Source: Hyphomicrobiales bacterium
GTDB taxonomy: Bacteria > Pseudomonadota > Alphaproteobacteria > Rhizobiales > Rhizobiaceae
Direction of reading: 5' to 3'
NCBI GenBank assembly: GCA_900465685.1
Contig: UEGR01000007.1
Span: forward strand, 620,001 to 684,000
DNA: 64,000 bases
In this document: one piece after another, positions 36,025 to 45,622 of the stretch
Layout of the letters: every line of letters starts with the position of its first letter
Numbering within the stretch: the first letter of the stretch is position 1
Notes under the pieces: generated by a model
What the model saw: the letters and a program-made list of their open reading frames with translations, nothing else
Databases searched by the model: none
Told to the model about the DNA's origin: nothing
Made by a program: the position numbers and the translations under genes

Positions 36025-36110
36025 CGCCGGATTAGGATCGGACCGATTCATTCTGCCCTTAGCTATTCTGTTATGGGCGACAGCAGAAATTTCGGTTCGG
36101 GACTGGCTAT

Positions 36111-38699
36111 ATGCGGCAAGGATATTCGCCCTCATACCCGCTGCGTGACGAGCGGATAACGGAAGACAGGCTTCGCCTGACCAATATCTTCCGCAGGCAG
36201 TTCTATATACTGTTCGGTCTGGCGCTTTTGTCGCTGACGGCGATGGCCGTTGGCGCGCTGGCTACATGGAATGTGGCTGATCCAAGCTTCAGCCATGCAA
36301 CCGACAATCCGGTGACCAATGCGCTTGGCTATCCGGGCGCTGTCTTCTCTGATCTGGCCATGCAGTTTTTCGGTCTGGCGAGCGTTCCCGCATTGCTGCC
36401 GCTGGTGGTGTGGTCGCTTCTCATGATGACGCGCGGTGGTATCGGTCGTGTTGCCAAGCGCAGCTTTGCCTGGATCGGCGCAGCCATTCTTTTCGCGGGC
36501 ATTGCAAGCTGCTTTGCCGTGCCGGAAAGCTGGCCGATGCCAATCGGGCTTGGCGGTGTGTTTGGCGACATGCTGCTGCGGCTGCCCGGCCTGTTCCTTG
36601 GCCAGTTCCCGCAGGGTGCAATCGCTTCCGCGATTGCGCTGGTTCTCGCCTTTCCCGCTCTGTGGCTCTGCCTTTTTGCAAGCGGCATCATTGGCCGTGG
36701 CATCATCAATCCGGTTCAGCCTGCACAACGCGGACGGACTGAGGATGATTTCATCGATGAGGACGAGGAAGCCGCAGGCGGCGGCTTCCAGTTCATTGGT
36801 GCGCTGACCCACCTCGCCCTGACGACGACAGCCAACTTCAAGCGGCTCACCGGCCTTGGCCGTCGCCAGTCCCGTGACGAGGATTTCGGCGATATGCGCG
36901 CCGTGCGCCGCAGTGCTGAAACGCGCAATGGTGCGGAAGCGGGCAGGCGTCGTGAACCGGGCTTCGGTGGACCGTCAGCGGATGAAGCTCCGTTCGATAT
37001 GGACGACCCGATGCATGATCCTATGGATGATGGCGTGGACGACGCACCGCTGGCCGGTCAGGAATGGCACGACGCACCGCCTGCACGCAGCCGCAAGGCG
37101 CGTGTCGAGCAGGCCGCGCCTTCGCCCAAGCCGGGCGCTCGCGCCCAGCGTGAAGCGCAGCCATCCTTCCTCAAGGATAATGGCGTGTTTGAAATGCCGT
37201 CGCTGCATTTCCTCGCGGAACCCAAGCTGGTCCAGCGCGATCCCGCTCTGTCGAAGGATGCGCTTGAGCAGAATGCGCGCCTGCTGGAAGGCGTGCTGGA
37301 AGATTTCGGCGTGCGCGGTGAAATCATCAATGTGAAGCCGGGCCCGGTGGTCACGCTTTACGAACTGGAGCCGGCACCGGGCATCAAGTCATCCCGCGTC
37401 ATCGGCCTTGCCGACGATATCGCCCGCTCGATGAGCGCGATTGCCGCGCGTGTTGCTGTCATTCCGGGCCGCAACGCTATCGGCATCGAGCTGCCCAATC
37501 CGAAGCGCGAAATGGTGTATCTGCGCGAAATGCTGGCCAGCCGCGACTTCGAACAGTCCAAGGCGAAACTGGCGCTGGCGCTCGGCAAGACCATCAATGG
37601 TGAGCCGGTCATTGCCGATATCGCGAAGATGCCGCACGTGCTCGTTGCCGGAACGACCGGTTCGGGCAAGTCGGTTGCGATCAACACGATGATCCTGTCG
37701 CTGCTCTATCGCATGACGCCGCAGGAATGCCGCCTGATCATGATCGATCCGAAGATGCTGGAACTCTCCGTCTATGACGGCATTCCGCACCTGCTCACGC
37801 CGGTTGTGACCGACCCGAAAAAGGCTGTGGTCGCGCTCAAATGGACCGTGCGCGAAATGGAAGACCGTTATCGCAAGATGTCGAAGGTCGGCGTTCGCAA
37901 CATCGACGGCTTCAATCAGCGTGTCGGTCTGGCGCAGAAAAAGGGCGAGCCGATTGCACGCACTGTGCAGACCGGCTTTGACCGCAATACCGGCGAGGCG
38001 ATCTACGAGACCGAAGAGCTGGATCTGGCGCCAATGCCCTATATCGTCGTGATCATCGACGAAATGGCCGACCTGATGATGGTCGCGGGCAAGGATATCG
38101 AAGGCGCGGTGCAGCGTCTGGCGCAGATGGCGCGAGCCGCTGGTATCCACGTGATCATGGCCACGCAGCGTCCATCGGTGGATGTCATCACCGGTACGAT
38201 CAAGGCCAACTTCCCGACCCGTATTTCCTTCCAGGTGACATCGAAGATCGATAGCCGCACCATTCTGGGCGAGCAGGGCGCCGAGCAGTTGCTCGGTCAG
38301 GGCGATATGCTCTTCATGGCGGGCGGCGGTCGTATCCAGCGCGTGCACGGGCCTTTCGTCGGCGACGACGAGGTGGAACGCATCGTGCAGCATCTGAAGC
38401 TTCAGGGCGTGCCGGAATATCTGGATGCCATCACTGAGGATGAAGAAGACGACGAGAGCGGCAGCGGCCCGTCTGGAACCTCCAATCTGGAAGATTCCGA
38501 TGATCCGTATGATCAGGCCGTCGCCGTGGTGCTTCGCGACAAGAAGGCTTCCACTTCCTATATCCAGCGTCGTCTTGGCATTGGCTATAACCGGGCTGCG
38601 TCGATTATCGAGCGGATGGAAGACGAAGGGATTGTCGGTCCTGCCAACCATGCCGGAAAGCGCGAAATTCTCGTACCGACCGGTGACGATGACTTTTAA
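36111..38699 (+). CDS. ftsK: DNA translocase FtsK
   Basis: Septal DNA pump that moves the chromosome terminus during division and activates XerCD; xerC is in this window at 18 kb. The 862-residue protein has an N-terminal membrane domain with four to five helices (about 31-55, 88-106, 119-138, 168-198). An acidic, poorly conserved linker (about 205-350) follows, then the RecA-like motor. Walker A is GTTGSGKS at 514-521; [13 protein letters not shown] is Walker [26 protein letters not shown] follows. The C-terminal gamma domain ([28 protein letters not shown]) reads KOPS sites. The first start has no strong ribosome-binding site and could be slightly off. Confidence 0.94.
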   Translation: MRQGYSPSYPLRDERITEDRLRLTNIFRRQFYILFGLALLSLTAMAVGALATWNVADPSFSHATDNPVTNALGYPGAVFSDLAMQFFGLASVPALLPLVVWSLLMMTRGGIGRVAKRSFAWIGAAILFAGIASCFAVPESWPMPIGLGGVFGDMLLRLPGLFLGQFPQGAIASAIALVLAFPALWLCLFASGIIGRGIINPVQPAQRGRTEDDFIDEDEEAAGGGFQFIGALTHLALTTTANFKRLTGLGRRQSRDEDFGDMRAVRRSAETRNGAEAGRRREPGFGGPSADEAPFDMDDPMHDPMDDGVDDAPLAGQEWHDAPPARSRKARVEQAAPSPKPGARAQREAQPSFLKDNGVFEMPSLHFLAEPKLVQRDPALSKDALEQNARLLEGVLEDFGVRGEIINVKPGPVVTLYELEPAPGIKSSRVIGLADDIARSMSAIAARVAVIPGRNAIGIELPNPKREMVYLREMLASRDFEQSKAKLALALGKTINGEPVIADIAKMPHVLVAGTTGSGKSVAINTMILSLLYRMTPQECRLIMIDPKMLELSVYDGIPHLLTPVVTDPKKAVVALKWTVREMEDRYRKMSKVGVRNIDGFNQRVGLAQKKGEPIARTVQTGFDRNTGEAIYETEELDLAPMPYIVVIIDEMADLMMVAGKDIEGAVQRLAQMARAAGIHVIMATQRPSVDVITGTIKANFPTRISFQVTSKIDSRTILGEQGAEQLLGQGDMLFMAGGGRIQRVHGPFVGDDEVERIVQHLKLQGVPEYLDAITEDEEDDESGSGPSGTSNLEDSDDPYDQAVAVVLRDKKASTSYIQRRLGIGYNRAASIIERMEDEGIVGPANHAGKREILVPTGDDDF

Positions 38700-38742
38700 G
38701 CCAGGGATATTTCGGCTCTGGCAACCTGCAAATGGCGTTGTT

Positions 38743-38800
38743 CTGCGCTTCCGGTGCTCATGTACGTTAAGTACACTCCGCTCCGGTTCTCGAACCCCAC
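38743..38800. repeat. Possible interspersed repeat between ftsK and lolA
   Basis: This stretch centres on TGTACGTTAAGTACA (38761-38775) within wider, imperfect CCGG-flanked dyad symmetry (38751-38786). It looks like sequence I recall as repeated between genes in this group, but the window has no second copy, so this is weak. The gap 38700-38913 otherwise holds a short stem just after ftsK (GCCAG/CTGGC) and no gene. Confidence 0.35.
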
Positions 38801-38913
38801 CATTTTCGGTGCGCCATAGCCAAAATCTCATCGACCCTATGAAAACGGCACGCCACACTCGCGCCAAACTGGCGCGATAACCTGACGATATGATGAAAAG
38901 AGAAAGTATACCG

Positions 38914-39582
38914 ATGATATTCTCCCGTTTTTCAGCCTTTGCGAAAGCTGGTCGTCTTGCAGCCGTGCTGGGAATGGGAGCGCTTGGTCTTGGCGTCACG
39001 TCTCTGGTTCTGACGCCTGTTGCCGCGATGGCGCAGGGGGCTGGTGCTGCTGGTGCAGCGCAGCAGATCGCCGATCATTTTTCATCGGTTCGCACCATGA
39101 CGGGTGAGTTCGTACAGTTCGGCCCGAAGGGCGATCAGACTGGCGGCACTTTCTATATCGAGCGTCCGGGCAAGATCCGCTTCAACTACAATAATTCGCC
39201 GATCCGCGTGATTTCCGATGGCGAGTCTGTGGTCATCAACAATCGCAAGCTGGATACGTGGGATCTCTATCCGCTGTCCAAGACGCCGCTCAAGCTGTTA
39301 CTGGCAGATCGCATTGATCTCGGCGGCGGTCGGTTGCAGAATGTGAAGCAGGAACCGGACATGACCACGCTGGTTCTCGGTGACAAGTCGATCTTCGGCG
39401 ATTCGAAAATCACCATGATGTTCGATCCGAAGTCTTACGAGCTGAAGCAGTGGACGATCACCGATGCCCAGAAGCTTGATACGACGGTCATGATCTTCAA
39501 TGTGCGCAGCGGTGTCCGTTTCACCGATGACATGTTCAAGATCGACTATCAGCGCATCGCCATGAAGCGCAAAGGCCAGTAA
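38914..39582 (+). CDS. lolA: LolA-like outer-membrane lipoprotein carrier protein
   Basis: Periplasmic chaperone that ferries lipoproteins to the outer membrane. The 222-residue precursor (start at 38914, AGAGAAAG upstream; an ATG at 38893 is an alternative) has a long signal peptide ending in VAAMA. The LolA domain follows: IADHFSSVRTMTGEFVQFGPKGDQTGGTFYIERPGKIRFNY, then SDGESVVINNRKLDTWDLYPLSKTPLKLLL. The rhizobial LolA group is shorter and more divergent than E. coli LolA. It is downstream of ftsK, the usual LolA location in proteobacteria. Confidence 0.88.
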   Translation: MIFSRFSAFAKAGRLAAVLGMGALGLGVTSLVLTPVAAMAQGAGAAGAAQQIADHFSSVRTMTGEFVQFGPKGDQTGGTFYIERPGKIRFNYNNSPIRVISDGESVVINNRKLDTWDLYPLSKTPLKLLLADRIDLGGGRLQNVKQEPDMTTLVLGDKSIFGDSKITMMFDPKSYELKQWTITDAQKLDTTVMIFNVRSGVRFTDDMFKIDYQRIAMKRKGQ

Positions 39583-39695
39583 CGGCCTTCACAAAAAGGT
39601 CAGCAAATGTCACCTTGCTGCGGCAAGCTGTTTGCATTTGCAGGATAAATGGTTAGGTTCGCGGCATCTTTTTCGTTGCTGCGAGTCCCACCCCC

Positions 39696-40502
39696 ATGGT
39701 TTTTTCCGTTGCTACCTGGAACATCAACTCTGTGCGCCTGCGCATGCCGCTGGTCGAGCAGTTTCTGCGCGACTATCAGCCCGATGTTCTGTGTCTTCAG
39801 GAAACCAAGTGCCCGGACGATCAGTTTCCATCCAAGGGTTTTCGCGCACTTGGTTATGAACATATCGCGATCAGCGGCCAGAAGGGTTATCATGGCGTCG
39901 CAACCATTTCGCGCCGTCCATTGTCCGGTGTTGAGAAAATCGGCTTTTGCGATATGGGCGATTGCCGCCATTTGAGTGCGGTGGTCGAGGCGGGGACCAA
40001 GAAGCTTCGCATCCATAATTTCTACGTGCCGGCGGGAGGCGATGAGCCGGACCCGGCAATCAATCCGAAATTTGCCCACAAGCTTGGCTTTCTTGAAGAA
40101 ATGCGCGCCATTGTGGCGGATCGTCAGGATGGTCTGTCGTCGATCCTGGTGGGCGATCTCAACATCGCCCCGCTTGAAAACGACGTCTGGTCGCATAAGC
40201 AGCTTTTGAAGATCGTCAGCCATACGCCGATCGAGACCGAGACGCTGGAAGATTTGCGCGTCAAGGGCGGCTGGAGCGATCTCATGCGTCAGATCATTCC
40301 GTCTGACCAGAAAATCTATACCTGGTGGAGCTATCGCGCCAAGGATTGGGATGAATCGGATCGTGGCCGCAGGCTCGACCATGTCTGGGGTTCTGCCGAT
40401 CTGGAGGCCCATATGAAGGGCCTGCAGATTCTGCGCGATGCGCGTGGCTGGGAGCGGCCATCAGACCATGTTCCGGTTATTGCGACGTTCGATCTGGATT
40501 GA
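39696..40502 (+). CDS. xth: Exodeoxyribonuclease III
   Basis: Apurinic/apyrimidinic endonuclease and 3'-exonuclease of base excision repair. The 268-residue EEP-fold protein shows ATWNINSVRLRMP (catalytic N10), CLQETKCPDDQFP (metal ligand E36), FYVPAGGDE, ILVGDLNIAPLENDVW and the final RPSDHVPVIATFD (D257-H258). TWWSYRAKDWDESDRGRRLDHVW is diagnostic for XthA. There is no clear Shine-Dalgarno before the ATG. Confidence 0.93.
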   Translation: MVFSVATWNINSVRLRMPLVEQFLRDYQPDVLCLQETKCPDDQFPSKGFRALGYEHIAISGQKGYHGVATISRRPLSGVEKIGFCDMGDCRHLSAVVEAGTKKLRIHNFYVPAGGDEPDPAINPKFAHKLGFLEEMRAIVADRQDGLSSILVGDLNIAPLENDVWSHKQLLKIVSHTPIETETLEDLRVKGGWSDLMRQIIPSDQKIYTWWSYRAKDWDESDRGRRLDHVWGSADLEAHMKGLQILRDARGWERPSDHVPVIATFDLD

Positions 40503-40553
40503 TCCGGTAACAGCCCCTATATAGGAAGCAGTCTAAGCAAGGAGAAAAGAACG

Positions 40554-40658
40554 ATGGATCAGACAGCACTGTATCAACCGACCAGTGTTTTCAATGTTTC
40601 CATGGTTCGCAATGACTGCTCTTCTGACACTTCAGGATGTTTCCTGCATCACGGCTGA
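40554..40658 (+). CDS. Putative leader peptide overlapping the ABC-F gene start
   Basis: ATG at 40554 stands seven bases after the strong Shine-Dalgarno AAGGAG (40541-40546) in a sequence that otherwise lacks one for the next gene. The frame is open for 34 codons (MDQTALYQPTSVFNVSM...) and stops at TGA 40656-40658, which is 46 bases inside the downstream ABC-F gene in another frame. I do not recognise the peptide. It could be a regulatory leader (upstream ORF), as found before several antibiotic-responsive ABC-F genes, or an accidental frame. No expression evidence exists here. Confidence 0.45.
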   Translation: MDQTALYQPTSVFNVSMVRNDCSSDTSGCFLHHG

Positions 40659-42189
40659 TGGCCGCACGCTTTTCGAATCCGTCAATTTTAGCGTAACCGA
40701 AGCCCGTATCGGGCTTGTCGGGCGCAATGGTGTGGGTAAATCCACGCTTCTCAACATCATGAGCGGTGTCTTGGCGCCGACATCGGGCACTGTCGCGCGC
40801 AGCGGCAGGCTCGGTGTTCTGCAACAGAATATCTCGACCGATAGCGGGCAAACGCTGGCCGATCTGTTCGAGCTTGCCGCAGAATTAGCCATGCTTTCGC
40901 GTATTGAGACCGGGCAGGGGGCGGACAGCGACTTTGAACAAGCCGACTGGGCTCTGCCGCAGCGCTTTGCGGACGCCTTACAGCGCTTCGGACTGGTACT
41001 TGAACCGCAGACACCCCTTGCGTTGCTCAGCGGTGGGCAGCGGACACGCGCGGCATTGGCTGCCCTGATCTTCCACCAACCCGATATCATTCTGTTGGAT
41101 GAGCCGACCAACAATCTCGATCACGATGGCCGTGAGGCCGTGAGGGCTATGTTGGCGGACTGGCGCGGGGCGGCGATTGTCGTCAGCCATGATCGCGCAT
41201 TGTTGCGGCAGATGGATAGCATCGCCGAGCTTACGCAAACTGGCCTGCATCTTTATGGCGGCAACTGGGATTTTTATCACGATAAGAAGCAGGAAGAGCG
41301 GGATATTGCGGCCCGCAATCTTCAGACGGCTCAACGCGAGGTGAAACAGGTTCAACGCAAGGCGCAGGACGCGGCCGAACGTCAGGCGCGCAGTGATGCG
41401 CGTGGGCGTAATTCACGTGCTGATAGCGGCATAAGTAAAATGACACTCGATGCGCGGGAGGATCGGGCGCAGAAGACCGGCGGCAAGGGGCAGGCGCTCG
41501 CGGATCGCAATTCGGAGAAAGCGCAGGCTCAATTGAAGGAGGCCGAGGCGCTGGTCGAAACGATCAAGCCAATGCGTTTCAACGTCGAGCGTTCGGCACT
41601 GCCATCCGGGCGCGTTCTTGTGGAAATCGATACTGTGTCGGGTGGACCGCGATCAGGCCGGCCTGTTATCCGGGACTTTTCGATGAAGATCGTCGGGCCG
41701 GAGCGCATCGCTATATGTGGTGCCAATGGTGCGGGTAAGACATCGCTGCTGCGGCTTGTCACGGGAGAACTGTTGCCGGTTGCTGGACGCGTGCAGTGTT
41801 ACGTACCAATTGCGATGTTCGATCAGCAGATGAAGCTGATGGATCGCACGGCCACGCTTTATGAGAACTTCCGTCGTCTCAATCCGGATGCGAATGACAA
41901 TGATGCGCGTGCAGCGCTGGCGCGTTTTTCATTTCGCGGCGAAAGCGCGAGCCGGTTTGCGGGAGAGCTGAGCGGTGGCGAATTGCTGCGCGCCGCGCTT
42001 GCCTGCGTTCTCGGCGGAACACAGAAGCCGGAATTGCTGATCCTGGACGAACCGACCAACCATCTCGATCTCGACTCCATCGAGGCTCTCGAAATAGCGC
42101 TAAACGGTTATGAAGGCGGCTTACTTGTTGTCAGCCATGATCAGGCGTTTTTGAACGCCATCGGAATAGAACGAGTGATTGAACTGTAA
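40612..42189 (+). CDS. ABC-F family ATPase
   Basis: A 525-residue soluble protein with two ABC domains and no membrane part, of the ABC-F group that acts on ribosomes (translation factors such as EttA/Uup, or antibiotic target protection). First cassette: Walker A GRNGVGKST (residues 37-45), signature LSGGQRTRAALA, Walker B IILLDEPTNNLDHDG. The charged linker (about 205-320) is the P-site tRNA-interaction region. Second cassette: GANGAGKTS, LSGGELLRAALA, LLILDEPTNHLDLDS. The start at 40612 gives the usual MTALLTLQDVS; it lacks its own Shine-Dalgarno and overlaps a leader ORF. Subfamily is undetermined. Confidence 0.88.
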   Translation: MTALLTLQDVSCITADGRTLFESVNFSVTEARIGLVGRNGVGKSTLLNIMSGVLAPTSGTVARSGRLGVLQQNISTDSGQTLADLFELAAELAMLSRIETGQGADSDFEQADWALPQRFADALQRFGLVLEPQTPLALLSGGQRTRAALAALIFHQPDIILLDEPTNNLDHDGREAVRAMLADWRGAAIVVSHDRALLRQMDSIAELTQTGLHLYGGNWDFYHDKKQEERDIAARNLQTAQREVKQVQRKAQDAAERQARSDARGRNSRADSGISKMTLDAREDRAQKTGGKGQALADRNSEKAQAQLKEAEALVETIKPMRFNVERSALPSGRVLVEIDTVSGGPRSGRPVIRDFSMKIVGPERIAICGANGAGKTSLLRLVTGELLPVAGRVQCYVPIAMFDQQMKLMDRTATLYENFRRLNPDANDNDARAALARFSFRGESASRFAGELSGGELLRAALACVLGGTQKPELLILDEPTNHLDLDSIEALEIALNGYEGGLLVVSHDQAFLNAIGIERVIEL

Positions 42190-42199
42190 TGAGAGGCGG

Positions 42200-42661
42200 T
42201 CAGTCACCATTCCCGAGACGAGGCGCGACCTTTTCAATCTCGCTGATCAGGTCCAGCAGATTACGGCTGATATGACTATGCAAGGAGGCTGCCACTTCTG
42301 GATATTCTTCCAGAATGCGCCGGAAGATCGAGCGGCTGATGCGGATCACTTCAGTTTCTGCTTCAGCGACCGCGCCGGTGAGGCGTGATGTCTGGGCGAT
42401 GAGAGCCATCTCACCAAGCATCGCACCGGGGCCGACAGGGCGGATTGATATCCGCCCCTCATCAGCATCGTGAAACAGGGTAATGTTGCCGGAAACGACG
42501 ATATATGCGCAGTCTGCGCTCTGGCCTTCACGAAAAAGTTCGCGGCCCGCGCGTAGCACAAGCCGCTCGGCGCCAAAGGCAAGAAGACGCAACTGTTCGG
42601 GTGTGAATGACTCGAACAGGCCCACCGTGCCGAGAATGCGAATATCGTCGTCTAGCGCCAT
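42200..42661 (-). CDS. Stand-alone cyclic-nucleotide-binding domain protein
   Basis: A 153-residue protein that is almost only a CAP_ED (cNMP-binding) domain. Visible elements are ILGTVGLFESFTPEQLRLLAFGAERLVL, LFREGQSADCAYIVVSGNITLF and the phosphate-binding cassette GAMLGEMALIAQTSRLTGAVAEAETEV, which keeps the Glu and Arg that contact the cyclic phosphate. The DNA-binding helix-turn-helix of Crp/Fnr proteins is absent, so it is not a transcription factor by itself. It follows a response-regulator gene on the same strand by 34 bases. A role as sensor partner is possible but unproven. Confidence 0.83.
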   Translation of the reverse strand: MALDDDIRILGTVGLFESFTPEQLRLLAFGAERLVLRAGRELFREGQSADCAYIVVSGNITLFHDADEGRISIRPVGPGAMLGEMALIAQTSRLTGAVAEAETEVIRISRSIFRRILEEYPEVAASLHSHISRNLLDLISEIEKVAPRLGNGD

Positions 42662-42695
42662 AGATTGTCAATACACCTGCATCGAGCGCTGTCCA

Positions 42696-43379
42696 TCACG
42701 GGACAAGCTTGTATCCCCCGCTTTCTGTGACGAGAAGCGTGGCATTGGACGGGTCTTTCTCGATTTTCTGGCGCAGGCGATAGACGTGGGTTTCAAGCGT
42801 ATGGGTCGTTACGCCCGAATTATAACCCCAGACCTCTTCCAGCAGCACGTCGCGACCGATGACCTTGTCGCCAGCGCGATAGAGATACTTGATGATCGCC
42901 GCTTCCTTTTCGGTCAGGCGAATCTTCGCCCCCTTCTCGTCGATGAGCAGCTTTTGGCCCGGCTTGAACGTGTAGGCGCCGACCGTGAAGGTCGCGTCTT
43001 CGCTTTGTTCATGCTGGCGCAACTGCGCACGAATACGGGCAAGCAGAACGGCAAATTTGAACGGCTTGGTGACATAGTCATTCGCGCCGGATTCAAGACC
43101 GAGAATCGTGTCCGATTCAGTGTCATGTCCGGTCAGCATGATGATCGGGGACTTGAAGCCGCCTTTGCGCAGAAGCTTGACAGCCTCACGGCCATCCATG
43201 TCCGGCAGACCCACATCCATGATCAGAAGATCGACGATGCCGTTGCGCGCAGTCTGAATGCCCTTGGTGGCATTGTCTTCCTGCAGGATCTGGAATTCTT
43301 CACACAGCTCAAGCTGCTCGACGAGGATGGAGCGGAGATCTTCGTCGTCATCCACAATCAGAATTGTACGGCCTGTCAT
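42696..43379 (-). CDS. OmpR/PhoB-type response regulator (orphan)
   Basis: A 227-residue two-component regulator. The receiver domain has the acidic pocket D10-D11-D12, phospho-acceptor D55 in LLIMDVGLPDMDG, T83 and K105. The DNA-binding winged helix (about 130-227) contains LTEKEAAIIKYLYRAGDKVIGRDVLLEEVWGY and THTLETHVYRLRQKIE. No histidine kinase gene is adjacent. It resembles the essential-envelope type regulators (CenR group) of alphaproteobacteria, but I cannot assign it to one. It is divergent from an L,D-transpeptidase-like gene, a possible target. Confidence 0.9.
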   Translation of the reverse strand: MTGRTILIVDDDEDLRSILVEQLELCEEFQILQEDNATKGIQTARNGIVDLLIMDVGLPDMDGREAVKLLRKGGFKSPIIMLTGHDTESDTILGLESGANDYVTKPFKFAVLLARIRAQLRQHEQSEDATFTVGAYTFKPGQKLLIDEKGAKIRLTEKEAAIIKYLYRAGDKVIGRDVLLEEVWGYNSGVTTHTLETHVYRLRQKIEKDPSNATLLVTESGGYKLVP

Positions 43380-43538
43380 GCCTGTCCTCGTTACTCTTTG
43401 ATTTAAATATGGCTCTTCGTGTTTTATGACACTTAATGGCCAGAAGTTGAAGCGGCGAAACGCGAATCATGCTTTCACCGGCTTCAGGGGCGGATTGTAA
43501 ACATGTTTTGCCCGAAAACTGAAAATGGAGGCGGGGGC

Positions 43539-44084
43539 GTGACCAGATACCAAGGAAGCCGTGGGGTCGGCATCATCAATGTTCGGGCCAAGCCGGGCCA
43601 CAAGACTCGCGGGCTGCTTACTGCTGGCAATCTGGTGCTGGAATGCGCGCTTGGCAAGGGGGGCATCAGCGCTTTCAAGCGCGAGGGCGACGGCGCAACG
43701 CCTTTGACCGCCATGCGTCTGCTCTACGGATATCGCCGTGGCGATAAGGGAACTCTGCCGATAACGCAGCTGCCGTTGCGTAGAATCCGTCGTCTGGACG
43801 GTTGGTGCGACGCACCGGGAGACCGCAATTATAACCGGCCGGTACCGCTGCCTTACAAGGCCAGTCACGAAGATATGTGGCGCAAGGACGATCTCTACGA
43901 TGTCTGCATTGTGATGGACTGGAATATCGTACCGCGCCGTCGCGGCTGCGGCAGCGCCATTTTCTTCCACCTTGCAAGGCCCGGCTATACACCGACCGAG
44001 GGCTGTATCGCATTGAAGCGCGCCGACATGGCGCGCCTCTTGCCGCATTTATCGGATCGAACGGTGGTTCGCGTCCTGCGATAG
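43539..44084 (+). CDS. L,D-transpeptidase (YkuD) catalytic-domain protein
   Basis: A 181-residue protein with the YkuD catalytic motif: H144 in IFFHLARPGY and the nucleophile C156 in TPTEGCIALKRADM. Enzymes with this fold crosslink peptidoglycan or attach outer-membrane proteins to it. The GTG at 43539 is preferred because GGAGG stands nine bases before it; an ATG at 43503 in the same frame lacks a ribosome-binding site. Neither start gives a signal peptide, although the reaction is periplasmic. It lies divergent from the response regulator, with about 160 bases between them for both promoters. Confidence 0.82.
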   Translation: MTRYQGSRGVGIINVRAKPGHKTRGLLTAGNLVLECALGKGGISAFKREGDGATPLTAMRLLYGYRRGDKGTLPITQLPLRRIRRLDGWCDAPGDRNYNRPVPLPYKASHEDMWRKDDLYDVCIVMDWNIVPRRRGCGSAIFFHLARPGYTPTEGCIALKRADMARLLPHLSDRTVVRVLR

Positions 44085-44094
44085 TTTCGATCCG

Positions 44095-45582
44095 TCAGTG
44101 TGCCGGTGCGGGAACGACTTTCACTTCATTGCCCTGCACATCATAGAGCTTTCCGCCGAGGACATAGTCGCCATCATGCAGTTCGGCGATGTGGTGATGG
44201 CGGATGATGCGCTCGGTTCCTTCCGAGAACACAGACATTTGATCGGAATTGCCGGTCTTGAATTCATTGAACATCAGGTTCAGCAAGATGGCCATCAGCG
44301 CAGCCGAGCTGATGCCGGAATGGAAGATGGTTTCGAACCAGGCCGGAAACTGATGATAGAACTGCGGCGCGGCAATCGGGATCATGCCGAAACCGATGGA
44401 GGTCGCCACGATGATCAGATTGACATTGTTCTGATAATCGACCTTCGACAGCGTGCGAATACCGCTGGCCGCAACTGTGCCGAAAAGCACGATGCCTGCA
44501 CCGCCCAGAACCGCTGGCGGAACGCAGGCAATCACGCGCCCCATCACCGGCAACAGGCCAAGCGCCACGAGAATGAGACCGCCGGTCGCGACGACAAAGC
44601 GGCTTTTCACACCTGTTACCGCCACAAGGCCGACATTCTGCGCAAAAGCGCTTTGTGTGAACGAGCCAAAGACCGGGGCAAGAATGCTTGATGCCATGTC
44701 GGCACGCAGTCCGTTGCCGAGCCTGCGGGAATCGACCTTGGTGCCGATGATATCGCCTACCGCCAGAATATCGGCGGATGTTTCCACCAAAGTCACCAGA
44801 ATGACGATGAACATGGAAATGGTCGCGGCGATGCTGAACACCGGCATTCCGAAATGGAAGATTTCCGGGAAAGCCATGACCGGGCCTTCGCTGACTCTCG
44901 AAAAATCCGTCATGCCGAGCGCCCAGGCGATCAGCGTGCCGCACACCATGGCAAGCAGGATGGACAGGCGGGAAATTGTGGCGCTTCCGATTTTGCTCAA
45001 GACAAGCACAAGCGCCAGCGTCAATCCAGCGAGGCCGATATTGGACATGCTGCCGAAGTCGGGCGCATTGCTGTTACCGCCCATCGCCCAGCGGGCGGCA
45101 ACAGGCATCAGCGTCAGGCCGATGGTTGTAATGACGATGCCCGTCACGAGCGGTGGAAAGAAGCGCGTAATGCGTGAGAAAATCGGCGTTATCAGAAAGC
45201 CGATAAAAGCCGCTGCCATGACGGAGCCAAGGACGACTTGCAGCCCCGCTTCGCCGCTACCGCTGGATGTGACGATGGCCACCATCGTGGCGACACCGGC
45301 AAAGGACACGCCCTGCACGAGCGGCAACTGGCATCCGAAAAAGGGAATGCCGATGGTTTGCAGTACGGTGGCGACACCGCCTGCAAAGAGCGAAGCCGTG
45401 ATGAGAAGCCCAACTTCGCTGGGACTCAGCCCTGCGGCCTGACCGATAATCAGTGGAACCGCGACAATGCCGCCATACATGGTCAGCACATGCTGAAAAC
45501 CATAGGCAATGTTGGCAGCAACCGACAGTTTTTCATCTTCGGGGCGCGAAACTGCATCCGCCCCGGACAGGTGCGTATTCAA
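44095..45582 (-). CDS. NCS2 (NAT) family xanthine/urate permease
   Basis: A 495-residue purine permease with about 14 hydrophobic segments. The diagnostic NAT motif is QNVGLVAVTGVKSRFVV. The N-terminal ANIAYGFQHVLTMYGGIVAVPLIIG, with its QH motif in helix 1, and FGCQLPLVQGVSFAGVATMVAI support the xanthine/uric-acid branch over uracil permeases. The start is a TTG (45582) preceded by GGAGGG at a good distance, reading L/M-N-T-H-L. Immediately upstream a 7-bp hairpin could influence translation. Confidence 0.88.
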   Translation of the reverse strand: MNTHLSGADAVSRPEDEKLSVAANIAYGFQHVLTMYGGIVAVPLIIGQAAGLSPSEVGLLITASLFAGGVATVLQTIGIPFFGCQLPLVQGVSFAGVATMVAIVTSSGSGEAGLQVVLGSVMAAAFIGFLITPIFSRITRFFPPLVTGIVITTIGLTLMPVAARWAMGGNSNAPDFGSMSNIGLAGLTLALVLVLSKIGSATISRLSILLAMVCGTLIAWALGMTDFSRVSEGPVMAFPEIFHFGMPVFSIAATISMFIVILVTLVETSADILAVGDIIGTKVDSRRLGNGLRADMASSILAPVFGSFTQSAFAQNVGLVAVTGVKSRFVVATGGLILVALGLLPVMGRVIACVPPAVLGGAGIVLFGTVAASGIRTLSKVDYQNNVNLIIVATSIGFGMIPIAAPQFYHQFPAWFETIFHSGISSAALMAILLNLMFNEFKTGNSDQMSVFSEGTERIIRHHHIAELHDGDYVLGGKLYDVQGNEVKVVPAPAH

Positions 45583-45596
45583 TGCTACTCCCTCCC

Positions 45597-45622
45597 GGCA
45601 GACGGGTTTAGACCAGTCTGCC
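45597..45622 (-). promoter_or_regulatory. Hairpin in the leader of the NCS2 permease gene
   Basis: GGCAGAC (45597-45603) pairs with GTCTGCC (45616-45622) around 12 bases. In the minus-strand message it ends right at the Shine-Dalgarno GGAGGG. It is too small for a purine riboswitch, and no described aptamer is recognised. Confidence 0.4.

Noticed and set aside
40554-40658. Frameshifted true N terminus of the ABC-F protein
   Set aside because: The 34-codon frame has no ABC-type sequence, and the downstream frame already starts with a complete first strand (MTALLTLQDVS), so no sequence is missing.
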